Positions 55,414 through 64,000 of a DNA stretch of 64,000 bases are shown one piece after another. Positions within the stretch are counted from its first letter, which is position 1. Every line of letters starts with the position of its first letter. The notes below the pieces were generated by a model. The model did not search any database. It saw only the letters and a program-made list of their open reading frames with translations, and was not told the origin of the DNA. The DNA lies in contig CAWFJG010000028.1 in NCBI GenBank assembly GCA_963816065.1, positions 72,796 through 136,795 on the forward strand, given 5' to 3'. The stretch comes from Roseiarcus sp963816065. Its GTDB lineage: Bacteria > Pseudomonadota > Alphaproteobacteria > Rhizobiales > Beijerinckiaceae. The position numbers and the translations under genes were made by a program.

Positions 55414-55435
55414 TTAGTAACTCACGGCTTACTAA
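55414..55435. promoter_or_regulatory. Putative operator of the ABC-dha operon
   Basis: TTAGTAA-(8 bp)-TTACTAA, perfect 7-bp arms, 87 bp upstream of the start of the substrate-binding protein gene and in an otherwise GC-rich surround. The spacing fits a dimeric repressor of GntR, DeoR or LacI type. The only candidate regulator nearby is the small HTH protein inside the operon. Confidence 0.55.
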
Positions 55436-56239
55436 GCATGTCAACTGAATTTTGTCGCCCTTCCCGCAGCGACCGACATCCGACGCAACGTCCCGTCAGG
55501 CTTTCCGATGGAGCAAAATCTGTCCAAGAAAGCGGGCCGAAATCCTGGCTCGGCGCGAGCCGGGCGCGCCTGCTCGTCCGTGTCGACCGGTCGCGTTTCG
55601 CCCCACGCCAGGATCGGCGAGGGGGCGTCTGCCGCCGCAATGGGCTTTCGGAGACGCGTGACGTGCTCTTCGGCGACGTCATCGGCGTGTCTGCGCGCCT
55701 CGGACAGGGCACGCGGCTCTACGGATCGCCCGAGATCCGACAAGTTGCGCAAGAGTCTCCTCTGGCCCGGGTCGGCGCCGAGCGAACCTCTGCTTTTCCG
55801 GCGGCGCGTCATGCCAACCGAGGGGCATTCTCCTGGCCCCCCCGCCCGTTCGGCGACCGGGGTTTCGACGCCCTACGGTGGAGGAAGGCTGCGCGAAAGA
55901 GGGGGAGCCAGACTGCAAGGCGCGACGTTCGAGCGACGCCTTGCAACCTGGCTCGTCCGAATTTTCGTCCCGTTCTCGCCTGCCTGTTCTTGCCTGTTAT
56001 GGGCCTGTTAAATGCCTGTTACCAGCCTGTTCGGTTGCCTGTTCCGCAGCCTGTTTTCTGCCCGCAACCGGACGGTTGTATACGCCGCAACGCCATGAGA
56101 TTGCACGAGTTTCTGGATTGGCTCGCCGCCGGCTGGACAAAAAAGCCCCTGCTGGCAGGCGAAATCGTATCGGCGGCGGACCGGGAGGCGCTGCCGCGAT
56201 CGGGCGGCCGGCTTCAGTTTTGGAGGAGTTGCGACCTCG
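55436..56239. other. Intergenic region without a convincing gene
   Basis: 804 bp. Open frames exist on the plus strand (55438-56304, 55878-56576), but their products are Arg/Ala/Gly-rich, show no family pattern and overlap the dehydrogenase 3' end. The region contains the GCCTGTT array and, right after it, CAACCG-GA-CGGTTG at 56065-56078. Confidence 0.5.
55982..56055 (+). repeat. Seven GCCTGTT repeats at one-helical-turn spacing
   Basis: GCCTGTT starts at 55982, 55992, 56003, 56014, 56025, 56037 and 56049, so distances are 10, 11, 11, 11, 12 and 12 bp. The bases between units vary while the heptamer is exact. All copies thus lie on about one face of the DNA. A dyad, CAACCG-GA-CGGTTG, follows 9 bp later. 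Intergenic CCTGTT-rich arrays occur in other Hyphomicrobiales; their role is unknown. Confidence 0.9.
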
Positions 56240-57236
56240 TCAAAGCATGCTCGGCAGCACCCGGTCGGGCGGTCGATGGCCGTCCACGAACGTGCGGATG
56301 TTGACGATCACCTTATCGCCCATGTCGGCGCGGCCTTCGTGGGTGGAGGACCCCATGTGCGGCAGCAACGTCACCTTGCCGGCTTTGGCGAGCGCGACCA
56401 GCTTGTCGTTGACCGCGGGGGCGTGCTCGAACACATCGAGGCCGGCGCTGGCCAGTTCGCCGTTCTCCAGCATCCTCACCAGGGCGTTTTCGTCGATGAC
56501 CTCGCCGCGCGCGGTGTTGATCAGGATGGCTTCCGGACGCAGGTATTTCAGCCGCCGCGCCGACAACAGATGGTAGGTGCCCGGCGTGTGCGGGCAGTGG
56601 ACCGAAACGAAATCCATCCGGGCGAGCATCTGGTCGAGCGAATCCCAGTAGGTGGCCTCCAGCGACTCTTCGATCTGCGGCGCGACCCGGCGCCGGTTGT
56701 GATAGTGGATCGACATGCCGAAGGCGCGGGCGCGGCGGGCGAGCGCCTGGCCGATGCGGCCCATGCCGATGATCCCCAGACGCTTGCCAGTGATTCGCCG
56801 GCCCAGCATCCACGTCGGCGTCCAGCCGGCCCAGTGGCCGTCCGGAATGACCCGCGAGCCTTCGACAAGCCGCCGCGCGCGTCGACAGGATCAGCGCCAT
56901 CGTCATATCGGCGGTGTCCTCGGTCATCACGCCGGGGGTGTTGGTGACGGTGATTCCCCGCCGCAGCGCGCTCGTGACGTCGATATGATCGACGCCGTTG
57001 CCGAAATTGGCGATCAGCCGCATCTGCTCGCCGGCCTGCGCGATCATCGCCGCGTTGATGTGGTCGGTGATGGTCGGGACAAGCACATCGGCCTCGCGCA
57101 TGGCCTCGACGATTTCCGCCTGCGTCATCGGCTTGTCCTCGAGGTTGAGGCGGGCGTCGAACAGTTCGCGCATTCGCGTTTCGACGAGTTCGGGGAGCCG
57201 CCGCGTGACGACCACAACGGGTTTCTTCTTGGTCAT
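56240..57236 (-). CDS. D-2-hydroxyacid dehydrogenase (glyoxylate/hydroxypyruvate reductase type), one frameshift
   Basis: About 333 residues from ATG 57236 (MTKKKPVVVVTRRLPELVETRM). LIANFGNGVDHIDVTSALRRGITVTNTPGVMTEDTADMTMALIL gives the substrate loop; the frame changes near 56880. Then RITGKRLGIIGMGRIGQALARRARAFGM (NAD site), INTARGEVIDENAL with the catalytic Arg, the Glu in GLDVFEHAP, and the His in LLPHMGSSTHEGRADMG. It reduces glyoxylate or hydroxypyruvate. The divergent SH3 gene 222 bp away is the usual neighbour in this order. Confidence 0.88.
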
Positions 57237-57458
57237 GAACGCCGCCCTTTTCGCCCTGTCTGCGCCTTTTTCTCCCGGCCCATGTTCTGAAGCATTTGCG
57301 TCCACGCCTTCAAGCGGTTTACGCCCCATTAACGCCGCTCGCAGCAAATGGTCCGGGCCGACGTTCCGCTTGCGGCGCGCGCCGCAAGCACGCCGGCCTC
57401 TCTATCAGAAGACCGGGCAAAGACAAGGATGGCCTGTCGGCCGTCGAGGATTCCGTTG

Positions 57459-57992
57459 ATGACCCTACGCCCCTGTCCGACCCTTTCGCGCCAATTCGCG
57501 CTCGTCGCCATCTGCTCGGCGACGCTCGCCCCGGCGCTCGCCTTCGCCGACCAGGTCGGCACGGTGACGAAACTGCCGCTGCCTCGCTTCGCCAGCCTGA
57601 AGACCGACCGCGTGAACTTGCGCGAGGGACCGTCCAAGGATCACCCGACGAAATGGGTCTACCAGCGCGCCGGGCTTCCCGTGGAGATCACCGCCGAATT
57701 CGAGATCTGGCGGCGCATCCGCGATTCCGAAGGGGTCGAGGGCTGGGTGCTGCACTCCCTTCTTTCCGGTCGGCGCACGGCTCTGATCACGCCCAACAAG
57801 AAGGGGGAGAACGCGAAAGTCTACGCCCGCCCCTCCGAAGCGTCCGACCTCGCCGCGACGCTCCAGTCGGGCGTCATCGTCAATCTGAAGAAATGCGACG
57901 GCTCCTGGTGCCGGGTCGACGGCGACGGGTTCAAAGGCTATATCGAGCAATACAAGCTTTGGGGCGTCTATCCCAACGAGACGATCGAATGA
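57459..57992 (+). CDS. Secreted SH3-domain protein
   Basis: 177 residues from ATG 57459, which begins a signal peptide (MTLRPCPTLSRQFALVAICSATLAPALAFA). Two bacterial SH3 units follow: DRVNLREGPSKDHPTKWVYQRAGLPVEI with WRRIRDSEGVEGWVLHSLLSGRRTALI, and AKVYARPSEASDLAATLQSGVIVNLKKCDGSWCRVDGDGFKGYI. It probably binds peptidoglycan or a periplasmic partner. An intact frame between two frameshift-rich stretches. Confidence 0.85.
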   Translation: MTLRPCPTLSRQFALVAICSATLAPALAFADQVGTVTKLPLPRFASLKTDRVNLREGPSKDHPTKWVYQRAGLPVEITAEFEIWRRIRDSEGVEGWVLHSLLSGRRTALITPNKKGENAKVYARPSEASDLAATLQSGVIVNLKKCDGSWCRVDGDGFKGYIEQYKLWGVYPNETIE

Positions 57993-58022
57993 CGACCGCG
58001 GCACCTGGGGAGCATTTGCAAG

Positions 58023-59348
58023 TTGACAGCCCTGGCGCCGTCTAAGCCGGAGGTTTGGGGCCTTGAGGCGCGACGGTTGCGGCTCAGCACCCTCGTCCGT
58101 CTGCGCTGGCTTGCGATCTCCGGACAGACCGCGGCGGTTCTGGTCGGCATTTTCGGCTTCGGGCTCGGCAACCTCGCGATCGCCTGTTTCGCGCTGATCG
58201 CCGCGTCCGCAGCGCTCAACCTGGCGCTGAGGCGTCTTTACCCGGTCAGCGCGCAACTCGGCGAGCCCGTCGCGACCGTCATTCTCGGCTATGACATTGT
58301 CCAGTTGGCGGGGCTGCTGTTCCTGACCGGCGGAGTGGCTAATCCTTTTGTCATGTTCCTGCTGGCGCCGATCACCGTCGCTGCGGCCTCGCTCACCTTT
58401 CGACGAGCGCTCGGACTTCTCCTCCTCGCGCTCGTCTGCGCGACCGCGCTGCTGCGTTTCCACCTGCCTCTCCCCTGGCCCAGCGGAGATAGGCTCGTTC
58501 TCCCGCCGCTCTATCTGGCGGGCGTCTGGGCGTCGCTGACGGTCAGCGCGGCTTTCGTGGCGCTTTACGCCTATCGGGTGGCGGCCGAGTCGCGGCAGAC
58601 GGCGAGCGCCCTGACTGCGGTCGAACTCGTGATGGCGCGCGCCCAGCATCTCTCGCAGCTCGATGGGCTTGCTGCAGCCGCGGCCCATGAACTGGGCACG
58701 CCGCTCGCCACCGTCGCTCTCGTCGTCCGGGAGATGGCCGCCGTGGCGCCGCACGACCAGGCTTTCGCCGAAGATCTTCAACTGCTCGAGGAATCGGTCA
58801 ATCGGTGCCGGGACATCTTGGGCAAGCTGTCGGCGCCGGCGGATCTCACCGGGCAGGCGATGGACGTGTCGAGTCCGGTCGAACTCGCGGAATTGGCGGC
58901 TTCGCCGCATCGGCTGCTGGGCGTCTCGATCACGGTCAAGGGCGAGGGCGCCGAGCCCGCGCCGCAATGTTCGCGCAACCCAGGGGTTCTCTACGGGCTC
59001 GGCAGCGTTATCGAGAATGCGGTCAGTTTCGCCAAGTCGGCGGTGGAGATTCGCGCCGGATGGACGAAATCGACGGTGACCATCGTCATTTCCGACGACG
59101 GTCCCGGGTTCCCGCCAGGCGTCCTGCCGCGAATCGGCGAGCCCTACCTGACGCAGCGGGAGGGGGCGCGGCGCTCGGAGAAGACCGGGGGCGGACTCGG
59201 GCTGGGGCTGTATGTCGCCCGGTCGCTGCTCGAACGCTCCCAAGCGACCCTGCGGTTCGAAAACGCGGCGCCGCCATTGACCGGCGCAACCATAACTGTC
59301 GAATGGCCGCGGATGGCGTACGAGGAGGGTCGACGGCTCGACAAATAG
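58023..59348 (+). CDS. regB: Redox-sensing histidine kinase RegB/ActS
   Basis: 441 residues from TTG 58023. Six hydrophobic segments (residues about 28-190) include GGVANPFVMFLLAP, the quinone-binding motif of RegB. The H-box is AAAHELGTPLATV near residue 223, the redox-active Cys is in NRCRDILGKL near residue 260, and the ATP site is NAVSFAKSAV, SDDGPGFPPGV, GGGLGLGLYVA. It phosphorylates RegA under low oxygen to switch on photosynthesis, CO2 or N2 fixation, or respiration genes, depending on the species. regA follows 47 bp downstream. Confidence 0.93.
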   Translation: MTALAPSKPEVWGLEARRLRLSTLVRLRWLAISGQTAAVLVGIFGFGLGNLAIACFALIAASAALNLALRRLYPVSAQLGEPVATVILGYDIVQLAGLLFLTGGVANPFVMFLLAPITVAAASLTFRRALGLLLLALVCATALLRFHLPLPWPSGDRLVLPPLYLAGVWASLTVSAAFVALYAYRVAAESRQTASALTAVELVMARAQHLSQLDGLAAAAAHELGTPLATVALVVREMAAVAPHDQAFAEDLQLLEESVNRCRDILGKLSAPADLTGQAMDVSSPVELAELAASPHRLLGVSITVKGEGAEPAPQCSRNPGVLYGLGSVIENAVSFAKSAVEIRAGWTKSTVTIVISDDGPGFPPGVLPRIGEPYLTQREGARRSEKTGGGLGLGLYVARSLLERSQATLRFENAAPPLTGATITVEWPRMAYEEGRRLDK

Positions 59349-59395
59349 CCTGTAAGCTTTTGCCATCGGATGGTTTTGTGTTTATTGCAGGCAGA

Positions 59396-59977
59396 ATGGA
59401 CAAGGACGCCTCGCACCAGTCTACAAATCAGAATCAGAGCGGTGGAGAGACGCTCGACAAGTCGCTGCTTGTGGTCGACGACGACCGCCTGTTTTGCGAC
59501 CGCCTCGCGCGCGCGCTGGGCGCCCGCGGATTCACCGCGAGGACGGCGATGAGCGTCTCGGAGGCGCTGGCCGCGATCGAGACGTCGCCGCCGGCCTTCG
59601 CCGTGATCGACCTCAGGCTGGGCGACGGCAGCGGCCTCGACGTCATGCGGGCGCTGAAGGCCAAGCGCGCGGACGCCCGGGGGGTTATCCTCACCGGATA
59701 CGGCGCCATCGCCACAGCCGTGATGGCGGTCAAGCTCGGGGCGTTCGACTATCTCGCCAAGCCGGCCAACGCCGACGATGTCGTGGCGGCCCTGATGGCG
59801 GGACGGCTCGATGTGCCGGCCGAGCACGACCCGCCGATGTCGGCCGACAGGGTGCGCTGGGAGCACATCCAGCGCATCTACGAGGCCTGCGAGCGCAACG
59901 TCTCCGAGACGGCGCGGCAGCTCAACATGCACCGGCGCACCCTGCAGCGTATCCTGGCCAAGCGCGCGCCGAAGTAA
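59396..59977 (+). CDS. regA: Response regulator RegA/ActR
   Basis: 193 residues from ATG 59396. The receiver domain has LLVVDDDRLFCDRLARAL, the phospho-Asp in AVIDLRLGDGSGLDV and the Lys in DYLAKPANADDV. After a linker comes the Fis-type DNA-binding domain, VRWEHIQRIYEACERNVSETARQLNMHRRTLQRILAKRAPK, nearly invariant in this family. It is cotranscribed with regB. Confidence 0.95.
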   Translation: MDKDASHQSTNQNQSGGETLDKSLLVVDDDRLFCDRLARALGARGFTARTAMSVSEALAAIETSPPAFAVIDLRLGDGSGLDVMRALKAKRADARGVILTGYGAIATAVMAVKLGAFDYLAKPANADDVVAALMAGRLDVPAEHDPPMSADRVRWEHIQRIYEACERNVSETARQLNMHRRTLQRILAKRAPK

Positions 59978-60066
59978 GCCCGGCGGCTTGAACCCCCGGC
60001 CGGCTGCGCCCGCGAACGGCTCGACTAAATGCGCATAACTTGCGTGTGAATGAGAGTTCCAAAAGC

Positions 60067-62381
<2,315 letters not shown>

Positions 62382-62474
62382 GGGATCCGAGTCGTTGGCG
62401 CGCGAAGCCGGGCTTTTAGGCGCTGAGCGCCCGCCCGGTCAAAGCCGAACAGCCGGTTGATCACAGGCCCGCCG

Positions 62475-63626
62475 CTAGCACGCCCTCGCGCCGTCGAACG
62501 CCATGGGAAAGTTTTCGGGACGGATTGGGCAGGGGACGAGCGGGCTGGGGAGGGAGCCAGACCCCGCCCCGTCGAGCCCGTCCTTTCCGGGCACGGAATC
62601 AATGTTTTCAAGGCGCGGCGCCGGATTTTCCGGGCGGTCGCGTCCCGCCGGGGCGGCGAACGGAGGGTCCCCGCCGCCAAGCTTTGCAGCGACGCCATAC
62701 GTCCCGGCCCGGAACCTGCTCAAGCACAGGCGGAGGTCCATGCGACCCGTAGCGCTCCGTAGCAGCCTCAGATTGAGGTCGGGAGTGGAGAGCGGGTCGG
62801 CTGGAGCGGCCTCGGCGGTCTGAGAGCTCAACCCAATCCCGGGCGCGGATTCAATATTTTCAAGGCTTTGCGGTGGATTTCCCGGGCGCTCACGACGCCC
62901 ACGCTCGGGGCTGCACGACAGAGGGTGTCCATCGTCATCGCCAGCGAAGCGTGGCGATCCGGAAGCCGCAGGGCTCCCCTGGATCGCCACGTCGCCCTCC
63001 GGGGCAGGCTCAACCCCGCGCCCCAATTCAATCTTTTCAAGGCTTTGCGCCGGATTTCCCGGGCGCTCACGACGCCCACGATCGGGGCTGCGCGACAGAG
63101 GGTTTGCGTCGTCTTGCAGCCCGAACTCCGCCCGGCAAACCCACGCGATCCCAAACGCCGAGGCTCCTTCGACAGGCGCCTCGAGCGCCGGAGCCCCGGC
63201 CTGTGACCCCCGGGCGATTCGGAGAGACGCGTTTGGCCGGGCCCATTCGGCGGCGCAGGCGCCGCCGTAGCGGTCGAGCTCGCGCACGATCTTGACCACC
63301 TGGTCGACAGCCTTGAGGTTGGTCGGCGACATGGCGCTGAAGGCGATGAGCAGCGCCTCGTTGAGACGGCCGTACTGAATGGCCACGAACTCCTCGGGCG
63401 GGTGCGGCATCCGGCGCGCGAGGATCTCGCGAATGATCGCCCGCATCCGCTTTTCGCCCAACCCCACCCGGGCGGCGATCTCGACCACCGAAACGCCGCG
63501 GTTGAGATAGTCGACGATCAGCTGTTCACGCTTGAACTTCGCCAATCGCGCGGCGCGCGCCTCGGCGGGCGGGCTCAAGGCGGCGGTCGGCGCGGCTTCT
63601 TCGAGGGGATCGGACACGGCGGGCAT
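62475..63626 (-). CDS. Helix-turn-helix protein with a repeat-derived C-terminus
   Basis: 383 residues from ATG 63626. Residues about 20-125 form a compact helical domain: KREQLIVDYLNRGVSVVEIAARVGLGEKRMRAIIREIL reads as a helix-turn-helix, followed by FVAIQYGRLNEALLIAFSAMSPTNLKAVDQVVKIVRELDRY. From about residue 170 the sequence is low in structure and contains three related units, RPGNPAQSLEKIELGRGVE, RPGNPPQSLENIESAPGIG and RPENPAPRLENIDSVPGKD, which coincide with the DNA repeats at 62598, 62849 and 63026. The C-terminal half may therefore be repeat DNA captured in frame. Function unknown. Confidence 0.68.
   Translation of the reverse strand: MPAVSDPLEEAAPTAALSPPAEARAARLAKFKREQLIVDYLNRGVSVVEIAARVGLGEKRMRAIIREILARRMPHPPEEFVAIQYGRLNEALLIAFSAMSPTNLKAVDQVVKIVRELDRYGGACAAEWARPNASLRIARGSQAGAPALEAPVEGASAFGIAWVCRAEFGLQDDANPLSRSPDRGRRERPGNPAQSLEKIELGRGVEPAPEGDVAIQGSPAASGSPRFAGDDDGHPLSCSPERGRRERPGNPPQSLENIESAPGIGLSSQTAEAAPADPLSTPDLNLRLLRSATGRMDLRLCLSRFRAGTYGVAAKLGGGDPPFAAPAGRDRPENPAPRLENIDSVPGKDGLDGAGSGSLPSPLVPCPIRPENFPMAFDGARAC
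62598..62640 (+). repeat. Dispersed repeat, partial copy
   Basis: ATCAATGTTTTCAAGGC and the following CGGCGCCGGATTTTCCGGGCG match the first half of the 88-bp repeat at 62849 and 63026. It encodes the last of the three RPxNP units in the minus-strand gene. Confidence 0.75.
62849..62936 (+). repeat. Dispersed 88-bp repeat, copy 1
   Basis: Starts ATTCAATATTTTCAAGGC, continues through GGATTTCCCGGGCGCTCACG and ends ATCGTC. By eye about 80 of 88 positions equal copy 2, which starts exactly 177 bp later. Confidence 0.85.
62951..62990. repeat. Inverted repeat between the two 88-bp copies
   Basis: GTGGCGATCC (62951-62960) and GGATCGCCAC (62981-62990) are perfect 10-bp arms around a 20-nt loop. With the leading CAGCGAAGC it resembles the GAGCGAAGCGAAGCGATCC-type palindromic repeats scattered in many alphaproteobacterial genomes. 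Confidence 0.75.
63026..63113 (+). repeat. Dispersed 88-bp repeat, copy 2
   Basis: Starts ATTCAATCTTTTCAAGGC and ends CGTCGTC. It differs from copy 1 in about eight positions, all substitutions; length is conserved, so the coded RPGNP units stay in frame. Confidence 0.85.
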
Positions 63627-64000
63627 TCTACTTCTGATTTGGAGAACAGTAACGCACAACCGTTCGCATAGCAAGAAAATGTCGCCCTGCCGCCGGCGAA
63701 ATGACGCGACCGGCATCGGCAGGAGAAGGTCGACGTGGGCGCCGCCGCTCCCGGCATGGGTGACGGCATCCGCACAAGTCGATCTGTCTTCGAGTCTCGA
63801 GCCGTCGCGCGCCTCATTCTCCGCAAAGCGGGGAAGAGCGTGCGCCGGCGAAATAGACCAGGGTGGCCAGGAGGGCCGGATGAGGCGCGGAAAGCAGGGA
63901 TGGCGCGTTGAAGGCCCGGCAATTCGTCGCGCAAGCGGCGCTGTAGGCAGTAGAATGCAATCGCGGTAGCGCGTTACTGCGCGCCCTCCGCACAGAACCG
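63627..64000. other. Right-hand end of the window, no gene recognised
   Basis: 374 bp upstream of the HTH gene. An AT-richer patch with TTCTGATTTGGAGAACAG near 63630-63650 could carry its promoter. Open frames on both strands show no family pattern. Confidence 0.4.

Noticed and set aside
55438..56304. A 288-codon plus-strand frame between the ABC operon and the dehydrogenase
   Set aside because: No homology pattern, overlaps the 3' end of a real gene, and spans the GCCTGTT array, which is better explained as a DNA element.

Overview
The window looks like a chromosomal segment of a GC-rich alphaproteobacterium of the order Hyphomicrobiales (Rhizobiales). The clues are the RegB/RegA (ActS/ActR) pair, 6S RNA directly upstream of the 5-formyl-THF cyclo-ligase gene, BtaA/BtaB betaine-lipid enzymes, a Gbc/Sox betaine-demethylation cluster with Bet genes, a rhizobial-type family-4 uracil-DNA glycosylase, and a C-terminally expanded HTH protein. 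The genus cannot be fixed from the sequence; a methylotroph or phototroph of the Beijerinckiaceae/Methylocystaceae type would fit.

Layout. (1) 1-16.9 kb is a quaternary-amine module. It has the end of a choline/betaine binding protein, the betaine demethylase gbcAB, heterotetrameric sarcosine oxidase soxBDAG, the ABC permease and ATPase of the importer, a decayed aldehyde-dehydrogenase relative next to betI, two BetI-type operators, betB, betA and an SMR exporter. Together these could take choline to betaine, dimethylglycine and (after sarcosine) glycine; the dimethylglycine step is not encoded here. (2) 17.0-18.0 kb is an IS5-type element butting on the stop codon of gph. (3) 18-28.7 kb is housekeeping: gph, ymdB-like, fau, 6S RNA, btaB-btaA, a DacA-type carboxypeptidase, udg, an enoyl-CoA hydratase, a glycine-zipper protein and a GH3 glycosidase. 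(4) 28.9-31.8 kb is a three-gene block of unknown function with a large two-repeat protein. (5) 32.3-36.7 kb has msrA and the dTDP-rhamnose operon rfbCDBA. (6) 36.9-39.7 kb has a catalytically dead trypsin-fold/PDZ protein and rsmB. (7) 39.9-42.1 kb is a graveyard of three different insertion sequences. (8) 42.4-45.2 kb holds ffh-rpsP-rimM and a CAU tRNA. (9) 45.2-55.3 kb is a tightly coupled minus-strand operon: an ABC importer, then a self-contained PEP relay (EI, HPr, DhaM, DhaL, DhaK) that would phosphorylate dihydroxyacetone or a similar triose. (10) 55.4-64 kb has an unusual helically phased GCCTGTT array, a 2-hydroxyacid dehydrogenase, an SH3 protein, regB-regA, tex, and an HTH gene whose C-terminus is built from dispersed repeats.

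Quality caveat. Many genes, above all at 45.2-56.9 kb and in tex (60.1-62.4 kb), are interrupted by single-base frame changes while the protein sequence on both sides stays conserved. Housekeeping genes (rimM, tex) are hit as well as accessory ones, so sequencing or assembly error is more likely than biological decay for most of them. I give each such gene as one feature spanning its frames and state where the frame changes. The ALDH relative near 11-12.3 kb and the IS remnants at 39.9-42.1 kb show true degeneration (lost catalytic residues, internal deletions).
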